Shown here one piece after another: positions 1 through 7,958 of a stretch of DNA of 26,516 nucleotides. Location of the stretch: positions 1 through 26,516 of IMG/VR virus record IMGVR_UViG_3300025767_000108; one strand, given 5' to 3'. The first letter of the stretch is position 1; the number at the start of each line of letters is the position of its first letter. The stretch comes from a virus. The notes under the pieces are model-generated. The model searched no databases and was not told the DNA's origin. It worked only from the letters and a program-made list of their open reading frames with translations. A program made the position numbers and the translations under genes.

Positions 1-438
1 TTCTTCTTCACCAATTTTTGGAAGATGATCGTAATCACTGTCATCGCTGCCATCGATCATATCCATGGCATCTTGTGCTACCATAGAAGCACGGTTTGGA
101 CCGCCGCCTTCGCCTTCGCCAAAGTCCTCTGGCTCAAGAGTTCTAAGTACTTTGAATGCATTTGTTACTACTGGGTCGCCCATTTCAACGACTTCGTCAA
201 ACAGATCATTTAGTTCGTCAACAACAGCATCGTGACCGTGCATTCCTCTTTGTATTTCTTGTGCAAAATCATGTAGGTGTTCTTGCATACCAGTTACGGT
301 GTCTTTCATTCCACCTTCAACTACACTGTCTATACTTTCTAGTAGTGACTTCATTGAGCCTTTTTGCGCTACGCTAGATGCTGTACCTTGGGCACTTTCA
401 ACACCGTCAAGGGCAGCTAACATTTTTTTCATATCCAT
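1..438 (-). CDS. Acidic phage protein of unknown function, 3' end beyond window
   Basis: An open frame of 146 codons runs from an ATG at 438 to the left edge with no stop, so the C-terminus is missing. The start is supported by an AAGGA-type ribosome site about 10 nt upstream and a late-promoter-like GATAAATA at 513-520. ATGs also occur two and five codons downstream. The visible protein is strongly acidic (runs of D and E near residues 107-113 and 130-146) and Met-rich, with no membrane segment or signal peptide. Residues 29-35 read MKSLLES, an LxE-Ser arrangement like T4 gp21 protease sites, but it is internal and may be chance. It is the last gene of the gp19-gp4-gp16 block, so a virion or assembly role is inferred. 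I do not recognise a family with confidence. Confidence 0.75.
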   Translation of the reverse strand, partial: MDMKKMLAALDGVESAQGTASSVAQKGSMKSLLESIDSVVEGGMKDTVTGMQEHLHDFAQEIQRGMHGHDAVVDELNDLFDEVVEMGDPVVTNAFKVLRTLEPEDFGEGEGGGPNRASMVAQDAMDMIDGSDDSDYDHLPKIGEEE

Positions 439-512
439 AATATTAAGTTCCTTTAACTTTATTTAGAAATAGTGCCAATTGCAACTAAAAAATTCCTAAA
501 ATTATACTAGTG

Positions 513-520
513 TATTTATC
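513..520 (-). promoter_or_regulatory. T4-type late promoter element (GATAAATA)
   Basis: The minus strand reads GATAAATA, one mismatch from the T4 late consensus TATAAATA. It lies 74 nt upstream of the ATG at 438 and overlaps the stop codon of the preceding 47-aa gene. The same octamer stands before several other genes in the window. Confidence 0.55.
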
Positions 521-662
521 AATTTAAATTAATTTTAATGCCAAGGTGAGTCGAACTGCCCGGAATAGGCTTGGAAATCATTACATCTTCTGCTTTTATT
601 GTAGCTGGGTCTGTACTTGAACCTGTACTTTGTGCTTTTCCTGTTCTAATTATTTTTTTCAT
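519..662 (-). CDS. 47-aa conserved-looking small protein
   Basis: A short ORF (ATG at 662-660, TGA at 521-519) encodes 47 residues beginning MKKIIRTGKAQ and ending HLGIKINLN. It starts 2 nt after the stop of the 162-aa gene, so translational coupling is likely. No clear Shine-Dalgarno is visible beyond the A-rich end of the upstream gene. The composition looks like a real protein: a basic N-terminus, a T/S-rich linker, and an ordered-looking end with I/V/P/G. It has no recognised domain. It fills the gap between two late-expressed genes on the same strand. Function unknown; an assembly role is only inferred from position. Confidence 0.6.
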   Translation of the reverse strand: MKKIIRTGKAQSTGSSTDPATIKAEDVMISKPIPGSSTHLGIKINLN

Positions 663-664
663 TA

Positions 665-1153
665 TTATTTGGCAATTTCGTATTTTCTGGTCTCAAGTTC
701 TTTTAACATGTTTTGGTTGTACTTGTCGCCAAACACTTCTTCTTGCTTTTCCTCAGGATATTCAGTGCCTGTGATTGGCTCGTATTCTGACTCTTTTTCG
801 TCCTGGGCTGCTTCTCTGGCTATTTCTTCTGGATCATTTTTGTTAATAACTACAATATGACTTTCTGGAAGACCGCAAACATCTGCTAGCATTGCAGACA
901 ACTGATGTGGTGTTGTAGGATAGTTTGTAGCAATATCAATAATATGCACTTCAGTGTTTTGTACATTTTGTGCAAAACCTGCAGGTTGTTCCTGGATTGG
1001 AGTTCTTTTTGGCTTGCTCATGCTTTCTAATCCGTGCTTGTCAAGATTTGATTCAATACGATTAATACAATCGTCTGTCAGTTCGCCGGCAATTTTAAAA
1101 CGAAATTCGTAAGGTTGAGTTGATTCCATTAAGTATTCTACAAAACTTTTCAT
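665..1153 (-). CDS. Putative head-associated protein with capsid-targeting N-terminus
   Basis: The frame is open from an ATG at 1195, but the better start is the ATG at 1153 (162 aa). That ATG has an AAGGA site 10 nt upstream, and a late-promoter element (1179-1186) lies inside the longer version. From this start the N-terminus is MKSFVEYLMES. This closely follows the T4 internal-protein targeting sequence MKTYQEFIAEA, with a predicted prohead-protease (gp21-type) site after Leu-Met-Glu at residue 10. The rest has a compact region with the sequence SKPKRTPIQE around residues 45-54, then an acidic, E/D-rich tail with a Tyr-Asn-Gln segment near the end. It resembles a conserved uncharacterised protein of marine T4-like phages. 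The head-core or internal-protein role is inference. Confidence 0.8.
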   Translation of the reverse strand: MKSFVEYLMESTQPYEFRFKIAGELTDDCINRIESNLDKHGLESMSKPKRTPIQEQPAGFAQNVQNTEVHIIDIATNYPTTPHQLSAMLADVCGLPESHIVVINKNDPEEIAREAAQDEKESEYEPITGTEYPEEKQEEVFGDKYNQNMLKELETRKYEIAK

Positions 1154-1178
1154 TGTGTTCTTATCCTTGTTATAGCAG

Positions 1179-1186
1179 TATTTATC
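1179..1186 (-). promoter_or_regulatory. T4-type late promoter element (GATAAATA)
   Basis: GATAAATA on the minus strand begins 33 nt before the preferred ATG at 1153, with an AAGGA ribosome site in between. It overlaps the stop codon of the gp16-like gene (1185-1187). It supports the downstream start of the capsid-targeted protein. Confidence 0.6.
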
Positions 1187-1649
1187 ATTTAACATCGTCT
1201 TTGTTTCTTAGCATTTCAAGTAGTGCGTTCCTGTCTAATTCTTGTGCAAATCCAGGTTCATCGTCGTTGTCTAGTTTTGCTTGTTTCTCCTGCATTTCTA
1301 AACGCCTACGTTTAAGATCTAGATCTAATGCTTTAAGTTTTTTATCAATCTTGCTTGTCTTAGCAGTAATAGCATGTCCTAGCAATTTACTAGCTGCATC
1401 AAAAATTGGAGCACTAAACCTTGGCTCTACATTCATTCCTAAGTCCATTAAGTCATCATAATGCACTAATGCTTTACTAGCCAGTGTATCCATTTCTTCG
1501 TCACTTGTGCTAAGGTCGGTGATACTGCTAGGATTGTCCGGTAATTGGCGTTCAATTGTTTCTAATTCTCTACTAGCATCTTGATACTCATCGCTGCTCA
1601 AAGCAGGATTTTCTTCCAAATCAAAAAATTCTTCTAGTTTTTTGGTCAT
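1185..1649 (-). CDS. gp16: Small terminase subunit, gp16-like
   Basis: The product (154 aa) would act with the large terminase (gp17 type) in recognising and feeding concatemeric DNA into proheads. Its layout fits T4 gp16 (164 aa): an acidic N-terminal third, a helical core, and a K/R/E-rich coiled-coil-like stretch ending in a short acidic C-terminus. The core around residues 62-110 includes LMDLGMNVEPRF and AITAKTSKIDKKLKALDLDL, typical of marine T4-like gp16 proteins. The start overlaps the gp4 stop (ATGA arrangement) with an AAGGTAAG ribosome site upstream. Oddly, no large terminase follows; gp17 normally lies directly downstream. Identification rests on the helical core pattern only. Confidence 0.68.
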   Translation of the reverse strand: MTKKLEEFFDLEENPALSSDEYQDASRELETIERQLPDNPSSITDLSTSDEEMDTLASKALVHYDDLMDLGMNVEPRFSAPIFDAASKLLGHAITAKTSKIDKKLKALDLDLKRRRLEMQEKQAKLDNDDEPGFAQELDRNALLEMLRNKDDVK

Positions 1650-2086
1650 CTTTTTTTCTTACCTTGTTGATATATGTCTGCTTCTGTAACAACTCTAAAT
1701 ACAATTCCTTGTTGTTTACACCATGCTGTTGCCGCTTCCCATTTTGCATAATTTACTGCCACGGCTGCCTTGTCTCTTTGGCTTTTGGCATTTTCCATTG
1801 TAGTCTGGCTTTTGGGCTTTACTTCAATTAATTCTGCTCTGCGCTTTCCGCGCTTGTCCTGATACACCATAAAAAAATCCGGAACATATATTGTATTCTT
1901 TCCTGTTAACGGATTCTTATATGGAATAGTTATACTTTCACTAGCCCATTGAATTACATTAGGATGGTTATCACAGAATTGCATAAACGTAAATTCCCAG
2001 CCGCTTCTATATGTAGGTTCTTTTTTTCCTGCATATTTTTCTGGGTGCCTTAAAGTAAACTTACCTTGTGCATATTTTCTAGCCAT
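1646..2086 (-). CDS. gp4: Head completion protein gp4 (TnsA-like nuclease fold)
   Basis: The 146-aa product matches the gp4 (gp50/65) head-completion family, which acts at the filled head before tail joining. It carries a PD-(D/E)xK nuclease pattern: Glu31 in the SGWEF segment, Pro69-Asp70 in VPDFF, and Glu88-Val-Lys90 in LIEVKPK. The length is about the family norm (T4 gp4 is 150 aa). It begins one base after the stop of the 123-aa gene and overlaps the gp16-like gene by 4 nt, so the three are probably co-translated. The C-terminus is basic (QQGKKKR). All expected catalytic positions are present. Confidence 0.9.
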   Translation of the reverse strand: MARKYAQGKFTLRHPEKYAGKKEPTYRSGWEFTFMQFCDNHPNVIQWASESITIPYKNPLTGKNTIYVPDFFMVYQDKRGKRRAELIEVKPKSQTTMENAKSQRDKAAVAVNYAKWEAATAWCKQQGIVFRVVTEADIYQQGKKKR

Positions 2087-2087
2087 T

Positions 2088-2459
2088 TTATTTTCTTATA
2101 TTTCTTGCAACACTTGGAGGTATTACTTGTGTTTGCTCAAATCCAATCTTACTTGTATTTCTTCTAGTTTTATTAAACAATGCAATTAATGCTTTTTTAA
2201 AACTTTCCTTGTTGCCTCTAAAACTTTTAAAATCATCTAAAATTGTCATCGGATCTACGTTGTATTCTTTAGAAATTTCAAATAATGTCGACGCTAATGC
2301 TGTTGCTGCATTACTATCGCCGCTTGTCATACCTAAAAAATATGCTGTAACTGCATCATTTGTGCCAGGAGAAACCGAGTGACTATTTTCGTGATAATTA
2401 GCAAAAAAATCGTTTTCACTTGGAGTTGAAGTTACTTCAGTTGGAAGATTCGAATTCAT
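2088..2459 (-). CDS. 123-aa conserved marine T4-like phage protein
   Basis: This protein has a T/S/N-rich, probably disordered N-terminus (residues 1-35), a helical core with NAATALASTLFEISKEY, and the sequence DPMTILDDFKSF followed by a basic segment ending RNIRK. The core resembles a small uncharacterised protein that marine T4-like phages often carry beside tail-tube genes. The start has an AAGGA site 8 nt upstream and a late-promoter-like GGTAAATA just before that. It stands between the tube-fold protein and gp4 and is followed at one base by gp4. A structural or tail-completion role is inferred from position; the function is unknown. Confidence 0.8.
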   Translation of the reverse strand: MNSNLPTEVTSTPSENDFFANYHENSHSVSPGTNDAVTAYFLGMTSGDSNAATALASTLFEISKEYNVDPMTILDDFKSFRGNKESFKKALIALFNKTRRNTSKIGFEQTQVIPPSVARNIRK

Positions 2460-2477
2460 ACAATAAGTCCTTTAAGA

Positions 2478-2485
2478 TATTTACC
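2478..2485 (-). promoter_or_regulatory. Late-promoter-like element (GGTAAATA)
   Basis: GGTAAATA on the minus strand lies 18 nt upstream of the ATG at 2459, with AAGGA between them. It shares the TAAATA core of the T4 late promoter and is the same variant seen before the sheath gene. It sits directly after the stop of the preceding gene. Confidence 0.4.
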
Positions 2486-3910
2486 TTAAATTGGTGCTGA
2501 GCCTATAGGGTCTGTTCCTCGATACACTTGTACTACCGCATCGGGATTGTTTCCAAAATTTAGTGTTGCAAGTTGATTTGCAACAAAGCTTACAACAGAA
2601 CTCTCAGCAGCTTCTCTTGTAGAAGAATTAGGTGCTTCGCTAATTTTTTTTTCAAGCGCACCCGATTCAGATAGTGTAACTTTAATAACAAGTTGATCGG
2701 AAGTTAATGATCGATCTTTAAACGTATATTCAGGTCCTGCTACTTCGTCCAGTGCGATTTGATATTCTGTCGTTGTTGATGATGTATCTAATTTGAACTC
2801 ATATGTAGGCTGAGCTGATTGACGATCTTGAGGTATTGTAGTATTTGTATCTATTGTTTGTTGCAATTCAGTGTTTATAGACAATTCTTTATTGTTGCTG
2901 TTAGTTTTATTTAGATTTTGAATATACTGGGAACCAGATGCAGAAGAATTAGTTTTTGATAGTTCTGAAAACAAAGGAGTATTATTGCTAACAATTGCAC
3001 GTTCAATATCTTTTTTAACTTGATCAAATTCTGCACTGCGATTAGCATAGTCTGTAAGTATTTCGCCGACTTTACCAGGAGAAAAATCTCCAGTTCTTTG
3101 CTTTATTTCGAGCACAGATAGCACAGTGTTAATAATTGGAGTATCTGGTAATTTATCTTTAATAAAATCTAATATAAAACTACTTGCTTCATTTTTTAAT
3201 TGTGTATAGTTAACATCGTAGTTAACAGTGTTGTTTATACCAAAATTTGGAATGTTGTCAGTACCTCCTGTACTATAAAGTACAGTTTCGTATTCAAGTG
3301 TTAAAGATAGTTCTTGTGTTCGTCCTACATCTGCATAGTCATGCTCAGTAAATCCTGCACTAGTAATTACTGGATTAATTAAACTTTGTTTGCTATAAGT
3401 TTTATCTCCCATGCTGTAAATATCAACACTGTTAATAAAAGGCACTTGAGATTTATTATCTAATCCGTAACGACGACTAAAAGGAGAATCATTATAAACA
3501 TCGTCGTACTGGAAAAAGTTGCTGCCTGGGTAATTGCTGTCAGCACTGTAGTATTGATTGTATGCTATCCACATACTTCTGACGTTTTGTGCAATATCGT
3601 CACGAAAACTTATTTTTATAGGTTGATATTCAACTTTCTTTTTTACAATACGTTTTCTGTTGTATTGATTAAAAGTTTGTGTTTCAAATCTAACTTCAGG
3701 TAAATCAGTTGAACGAACTAATACTGCAATATCCTTTGTTTGGATACTATTAGTTCGTTCAACGATGCTATTAAAAGACATGTTAACATGAAAGCTGCTG
3801 CCTTTGTATGGCGCCTTAATGTAACCTGCATCACTAGCAAATGTTTTTGCTGCGTGATGATAGTCACGCAATTGGAAAAATTCTCCAGCGATGTTATTTA
3901 AATTTGCCAT
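2486..3910 (-). CDS. Tail-tube-fold baseplate/tube-cap protein (gp48/gp54-like)
   Basis: The 474-aa product has an N-terminal tube-like domain. Residues 66-105 (DLPEVRFETQTFNQYNRKR, then basic strands ending ISFRDD) parallel the gp19 stretch at residues 57-95 (RPQIDFDDITLDVYNSK to ITLLDD) encoded just upstream. In T4, gp48 and gp54 are enlarged gp19-fold proteins that connect baseplate and tube, and marine T4-like phages carry similar proteins. The middle (about residues 315-365) is an N/S/T/Q-rich linker, and a separate C-terminal domain follows. The start is 20 nt after gp19, with no strong ribosome site, which suggests co-expression. Whether it is the gp48 or the gp54 counterpart cannot be decided here. 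Confidence 0.72.
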   Translation of the reverse strand: MANLNNIAGEFFQLRDYHHAAKTFASDAGYIKAPYKGSSFHVNMSFNSIVERTNSIQTKDIAVLVRSTDLPEVRFETQTFNQYNRKRIVKKKVEYQPIKISFRDDIAQNVRSMWIAYNQYYSADSNYPGSNFFQYDDVYNDSPFSRRYGLDNKSQVPFINSVDIYSMGDKTYSKQSLINPVITSAGFTEHDYADVGRTQELSLTLEYETVLYSTGGTDNIPNFGINNTVNYDVNYTQLKNEASSFILDFIKDKLPDTPIINTVLSVLEIKQRTGDFSPGKVGEILTDYANRSAEFDQVKKDIERAIVSNNTPLFSELSKTNSSASGSQYIQNLNKTNSNNKELSINTELQQTIDTNTTIPQDRQSAQPTYEFKLDTSSTTTEYQIALDEVAGPEYTFKDRSLTSDQLVIKVTLSESGALEKKISEAPNSSTREAAESSVVSFVANQLATLNFGNNPDAVVQVYRGTDPIGSAPI

Positions 3911-3929
3911 TTGTTAAACTTTAGCTTAA

Positions 3930-4571
3930 TTAACTAGTTGCTGTATTTGTTGTCGGATCTGGTCTAGTTGTAGCGTTACCAACACCACCTTCAAGAGCTT
4001 CGCCACTAGCAATTTGAATTGCGTTGTCGAAGCGTAGTGTTAGTGAAATTGTTACTGGCTCGCTGGTATTGTAAGCAACTGAGTTATAGTTTGCGTTTTG
4101 GATAAAGCAACCGTACATTTCCCATTGCTCGACGATACTTGGTTCTTTTTGACCGTTACCGCCATCTAGCATTTGACATAGTGTTGTAAATTTATAATCA
4201 GCACCGCTTGCTGCACTTGCTTGCTCGAAGAAGTCAAATTGCTTTTGAAGTTGCTCGCCGACTTGTCTGCTTACTCGACCAGATTGGTCATCAAGCAATG
4301 TTATTGTGATATCTGACCATGTGTGACGTCCAGCCATTCTAATTTTACTGTTGTAAACATCTAATGTAATATCATCAAAATCAATTTGAGGTCTTGTAAA
4401 ATCTCTAACTTGTTTTGTTAGTTCCATTGTGTCGCTTGCTGCGCTTGAACCAAAACCTTGGAACGATACTCTAAAACGGTATTGTAACTTCGGCATCAAC
4501 AAGCCTTGTGTTGCTGATGTTTGACCTGCTTCTACCGGAACTGTAAATCTTTGTAGTGTAGACACTGACAT
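3930..4571 (-). CDS. gp19: Tail tube protein gp19
   Basis: This subunit would stack to form the inner tube of the contractile tail. The 213-aa protein (T4 gp19 is 163 aa) has the expected pattern: an N-terminal strand region (QYRFRVSFQGF, residues 30-40), the conserved loop and strands RDFTRPQIDFDDITLDVYNS (56-75), GRHTWSDITITLLDD (81-95), and a C-terminal region with EPSIVEQWEMYGCFIQNANY and a final strand-rich segment. The last 20 residues are G/T/N/P-rich. The start has an AGGAG ribosome site and its own late promoter (4612-4619). A terminator separates it from the sheath gene, so the two highly expressed tail genes are transcribed independently. Confidence 0.9.
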   Translation of the reverse strand: MSVSTLQRFTVPVEAGQTSATQGLLMPKLQYRFRVSFQGFGSSAASDTMELTKQVRDFTRPQIDFDDITLDVYNSKIRMAGRHTWSDITITLLDDQSGRVSRQVGEQLQKQFDFFEQASAASGADYKFTTLCQMLDGGNGQKEPSIVEQWEMYGCFIQNANYNSVAYNTSEPVTISLTLRFDNAIQIASGEALEGGVGNATTRPDPTTNTATS

Positions 4572-4611
4572 TTTTAAAATTCTCCTAATAACTTTAATTA
4601 TTCTATGTTAA

Positions 4612-4619
4612 TATTTATC
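4612..4619 (-). promoter_or_regulatory. T4-type late promoter element (GATAAATA)
   Basis: GATAAATA on the minus strand lies 40 nt upstream of the gp19 ATG, in a non-coding AT-rich gap downstream of the sheath terminator. It is one mismatch from TATAAATA. Confidence 0.6.
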
Positions 4620-4674
4620 AGATTTCCTATTGGTTTTTTAACCAAAAAAGTTATTTTCTAAAGAAAAGCCATAA

Positions 4675-4701
4675 AATAAACCCCCTTAAAGGGGGTTTAT
4701 T
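4675..4701 (-). terminator. Rho-independent terminator after the sheath gene
   Basis: A perfect inverted repeat (AATAAACCCCCTT and its complement around one central base) lies 25 nt beyond the sheath stop. The GC core is five base pairs of C/G, extended by A/T pairs. On the minus strand it ends in a T-rich run, and the plus-strand side is also T-rich, so it could act in both directions. Confidence 0.85.
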
Positions 4702-4725
4702 AAACTTTATTTTTATTTTGTAGTT

Positions 4726-7700
4726 TTAGATACCTGCTTCGATGTCGCCGGTGTTTCTAATTCTTACTGGGATGTAAATAAACTCAATTGCTTTGACTGG
4801 TTCAATCGCAACATCAATATACAATTCGTTACGATCAATTCGGTCTGAAGTATTGTTTGAGTCATCACATACAACAATGTAATCATAGATACCACGTTTT
4901 GCAACTAGATTGTTGCAGAAACTTTCTACTACTGCCTTTGCTTGGTCTCTTGTAACCTTATCATTTGGTTCAAACAAGAATGAACGTACAATTTTATCTA
5001 ATTGTGTTCTCATATATGCTGTTAGGCGTGCAACGTTTACTCTATCTAAAGCACTTGTATTTGCATTACGTGTTTTTTGACCAAATGCTACAATACCAGT
5101 TTGTGGTGTTTGCATAATTGGGTTAACACGATTTTCATATAGTTGATCACGCACACCTTGTCTTACACCGATTGAAACAAATTCACTTTGTGCATTTAAA
5201 TAACCAAGTTTTGTAGCATTATCAATAAGGCCTCGTCTTGTTCCTGCTGGTGCAAACCATGGGAATGAGACTTGATCATTGCGTATCATCATACGCAAAA
5301 CACCATAACTACTTGGCATTGCAATGCTATTACCGGTTAAATCATTTGCAAGTAATGCTGGGTACCAAACACCTACATATGGATCTGCAATTGTTAATGA
5401 CGTTTCTGCATCATTTGCAACTGCGCCCGAGTTTGCTAGCCAATCACCAAGGTCTGTACCTTCACTTGCAATACGCATTGAACTATCGCCGATAACAAAC
5501 GCAGTTTGTTTTCTATCGTTGTTTAGCTGTACCATGTTACTAATTAGCTCTGGATATCCTGGTGCTGCAATTAAGTTAAACTCTCTTTGCTCTTCACGTA
5601 TTTCTGTATTAGCATCAATGGCTGCCTTCATTGCTGCGGTAATAAGGTGACGCTGCGCTTTCCGTCCAAAATTTGCATGTCCGTTTTCACGTGCGCCGCT
5701 AACTGAAACCCATGCATTTTTTTCTGTTGGAAGTGTTTCGCCTGGGAAGTCTTCGACGTTAAAATAGTTAGTACGGTATTCTTTTACGTTAAAACTACTA
5801 CGTCTTGTATTAAACAGTAGTGTGCCTTTTGGATATAGGGTTGGACTTGGACAATCTAAGTCTACTGTACTAAGCAATAATAGATCTTCAATTGATGTAA
5901 TTGTGCCTGTAACAACGTCGGTTGTTGTATCACCCATAAAACGTGCATCAGCAAATAAAATGCCATCTTCAGATGTTTGGTCTGCATTAGAAATTTCTAC
6001 CCATTTGTCAATTCCGGATACTGATTCATAACGATAAATTTTTGGATAGTTATCTAGTTCGTTTGTGTCAATCCAAAGATCGCCATAAGCAATTGCACCT
6101 AAGTCACTTTGCTGTGTCGGTTCAGTTGCACTAAAAATTGGACCTTTGTCGTCTGTATTAGAAAGATTAAAACCTCTTGCATCGCTTGTAACAGTTCTAT
6201 AACCAACCCAGTTAGTACCATCGTTAATCATAATATCTGCTTCGTCTGCATCGCTCCAATACCAAGCTGTTTTGTTTGTTGGATCTGCACTTGGATATGT
6301 TGTGCTTGATGCATATGATGTTGCAATTGCCCAATTACTGCCAATCCACTCAGAATTATTACCTTGGCGAACGTTATCTGCGCCGCCGAGGCCGGACCAG
6401 CCTGCTGTATCTGTTGGTGTACCAGAAGTATCTTTAACTATGATCGAGCCGCCTTGTGTATGTTTTAAAACAGGAGCACCAAAAGAGTTAACTTCAGCAC
6501 TTACACCAGTAATGCCTAATGCAAGAATATCTTGTACAAGATCTGTTGCTGTTGTACCGCTTAATGTAACTGTAACTGGTGTTGTAAATGTACTTACATT
6601 TTTTTGACTAGCCTGAATAGTAAATGTGTTACCTGCAACCAGTGTTGGGTTTTGATGACCTTCAATGATTGTTGTGCCAGTTGCTATTCTTTCAAACAGT
6701 CTATATGTTACAGTATCATTTTCACTTGTATCATATTGATAATAAACACTACCAACCGGGATTGCACTACCGCCAGATGTAGGATCCATTGCTTTAAGTG
6801 CGGCTGCATCGTTTTCGTACAGATTACCATTGATTGTTTGCCAAACATCGCTTATAGAATTATATCTAGACAATGCAAAATTTGCGCCGAAATCAACACT
6901 TGTAGTTTTAACCCAAACTGATCCAGTTGGACGTGGTGTTGTATTGGTACTTTTCCATTCAGGAACACTTGTATGTGCTGCTTGAGCTACTGCCGGGCAA
7001 GCATATGTGCCTGCTGCAATCCCAATATCTTCTAAAGGCGTTCCTGTATCATTTGCAAGAACAACTGAATCATTAGTTGCAGTATTATCTACATAAATTT
7101 CCAATCTGCCGTCAATTTCTGTGGCTGTAATACCAGTAATTGCAGCATTGTTAATATCTGTTGCTGCTTGAGACATAGTTGTACCTGTTAAAGTAACAAT
7201 TGCTCCGTTAATACTAATTGCATCAGTTGCAGTAAGTACCGGACTAACTTTAGTGCCTGTAACTGTTGCCCAACTGTTCATCCAACTAGTACTACCTACT
7301 AGTACCCAAACATTTGATCTATTTTTATAATACACTGGAAGTGCATTATTTGTAGCAACTACAACGTAGTCGCCAATTTGACCAATCGACGGTTTTGGAG
7401 CGCCGCCACTTAAATCAGTAGTTTTTGAAATTATTGATAATGCTACTGATGTAAAAGAATTTGTATTTTTGCTCCATACATGTAGACCAAATCTACTCGA
7501 TGCTAAATCTAACCAATATGTCATGTCTGCTGGTGCTGCGGTTGGTCTTCCGCTTAATCCAATTAATTGACCTAAGTCAACGTCTGCTCTTAATACATAT
7601 GCACGACTTGATGATCCTAACAAACTGTATGCAGTTTGTAGACCGTATTCGTTAAGTTCGTACCCATGTAATGCACTGCCAGAAGTGCTTGTGTAAAAAT

Positions 7701-7917
7701 TAGGTGTGCCAAAGAAGTTTACTACGTCCCTTTGACTTGTTAGTACATATAAATCGCCGGCATTTTTAGCAAGTGTACCTTCGGCTAATGTGCCAGCGGG
7801 TGTTGTTTTATTACTTGCAGTTGCTACAACGACTAGTGGTACCGTTGCGGATGATGTCGGAGCATACTGACTTTCGTCAACTATACTTACTTCAACTCCT
7901 GGAGATACTATTGCCAT
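4726..7917 (-). CDS. gp18: Tail sheath protein gp18, enlarged by a central insertion
   Basis: This is the contractile sheath subunit. The first 130 residues (MAIVSPGVEVSIVDESQYAP, then a YVLRADVDLGQL segment) and the last 350 (NLIAAPGYPELISN, FPWFAPAGTRRG, YIDVAIEPVKAIEFIYIP) are typical of T4-family sheaths. At 1063 aa it is much longer than T4 gp18 (659 aa). The excess lies at about residues 215-650, rich in T/S/G/N, and would project from the sheath surface. Two segments there (about 230-275 and 428-495) resemble hook-IN-type repeats. Four short Y-x(n)-W-V motifs occur near residues 197-206, 350-360, 563-572 and 627-641. The start has an AAGGA site 7 nt upstream and a late-type element before it. 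The gene is followed by a terminator. Confidence 0.93.
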   Translation of the reverse strand: MAIVSPGVEVSIVDESQYAPTSSATVPLVVVATASNKTTPAGTLAEGTLAKNAGDLYVLTSQRDVVNFFGTPNFYTSTSGSALHGYELNEYGLQTAYSLLGSSSRAYVLRADVDLGQLIGLSGRPTAAPADMTYWLDLASSRFGLHVWSKNTNSFTSVALSIISKTTDLSGGAPKPSIGQIGDYVVVATNNALPVYYKNRSNVWVLVGSTSWMNSWATVTGTKVSPVLTATDAISINGAIVTLTGTTMSQAATDINNAAITGITATEIDGRLEIYVDNTATNDSVVLANDTGTPLEDIGIAAGTYACPAVAQAAHTSVPEWKSTNTTPRPTGSVWVKTTSVDFGANFALSRYNSISDVWQTINGNLYENDAAALKAMDPTSGGSAIPVGSVYYQYDTSENDTVTYRLFERIATGTTIIEGHQNPTLVAGNTFTIQASQKNVSTFTTPVTVTLSGTTATDLVQDILALGITGVSAEVNSFGAPVLKHTQGGSIIVKDTSGTPTDTAGWSGLGGADNVRQGNNSEWIGSNWAIATSYASSTTYPSADPTNKTAWYWSDADEADIMINDGTNWVGYRTVTSDARGFNLSNTDDKGPIFSATEPTQQSDLGAIAYGDLWIDTNELDNYPKIYRYESVSGIDKWVEISNADQTSEDGILFADARFMGDTTTDVVTGTITSIEDLLLLSTVDLDCPSPTLYPKGTLLFNTRRSSFNVKEYRTNYFNVEDFPGETLPTEKNAWVSVSGARENGHANFGRKAQRHLITAAMKAAIDANTEIREEQREFNLIAAPGYPELISNMVQLNNDRKQTAFVIGDSSMRIASEGTDLGDWLANSGAVANDAETSLTIADPYVGVWYPALLANDLTGNSIAMPSSYGVLRMMIRNDQVSFPWFAPAGTRRGLIDNATKLGYLNAQSEFVSIGVRQGVRDQLYENRVNPIMQTPQTGIVAFGQKTRNANTSALDRVNVARLTAYMRTQLDKIVRSFLFEPNDKVTRDQAKAVVESFCNNLVAKRGIYDYIVVCDDSNNTSDRIDRNELYIDVAIEPVKAIEFIYIPVRIRNTGDIEAGI

Positions 7918-7950
7918 GTTTAATTCCTTATCTTTTTAGTTATACTGTAG

Positions 7951-7958
7951 TATTTACC
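7951..7958 (-). promoter_or_regulatory. Late-promoter-like element (GGTAAATA)
   Basis: GGTAAATA on the minus strand lies 33 nt upstream of the sheath ATG with AAGGA in between. The first two bases differ from TATAAATA, but the TAAATA core is intact and the spacing matches that of the other elements. Confidence 0.45.

Noticed and set aside
5238-6921. Several plus-strand open frames opposite the sheath gene.
   Set aside because: They lack ribosome sites, overlap each other and show no protein-like pattern; they are complements of sheath codons.
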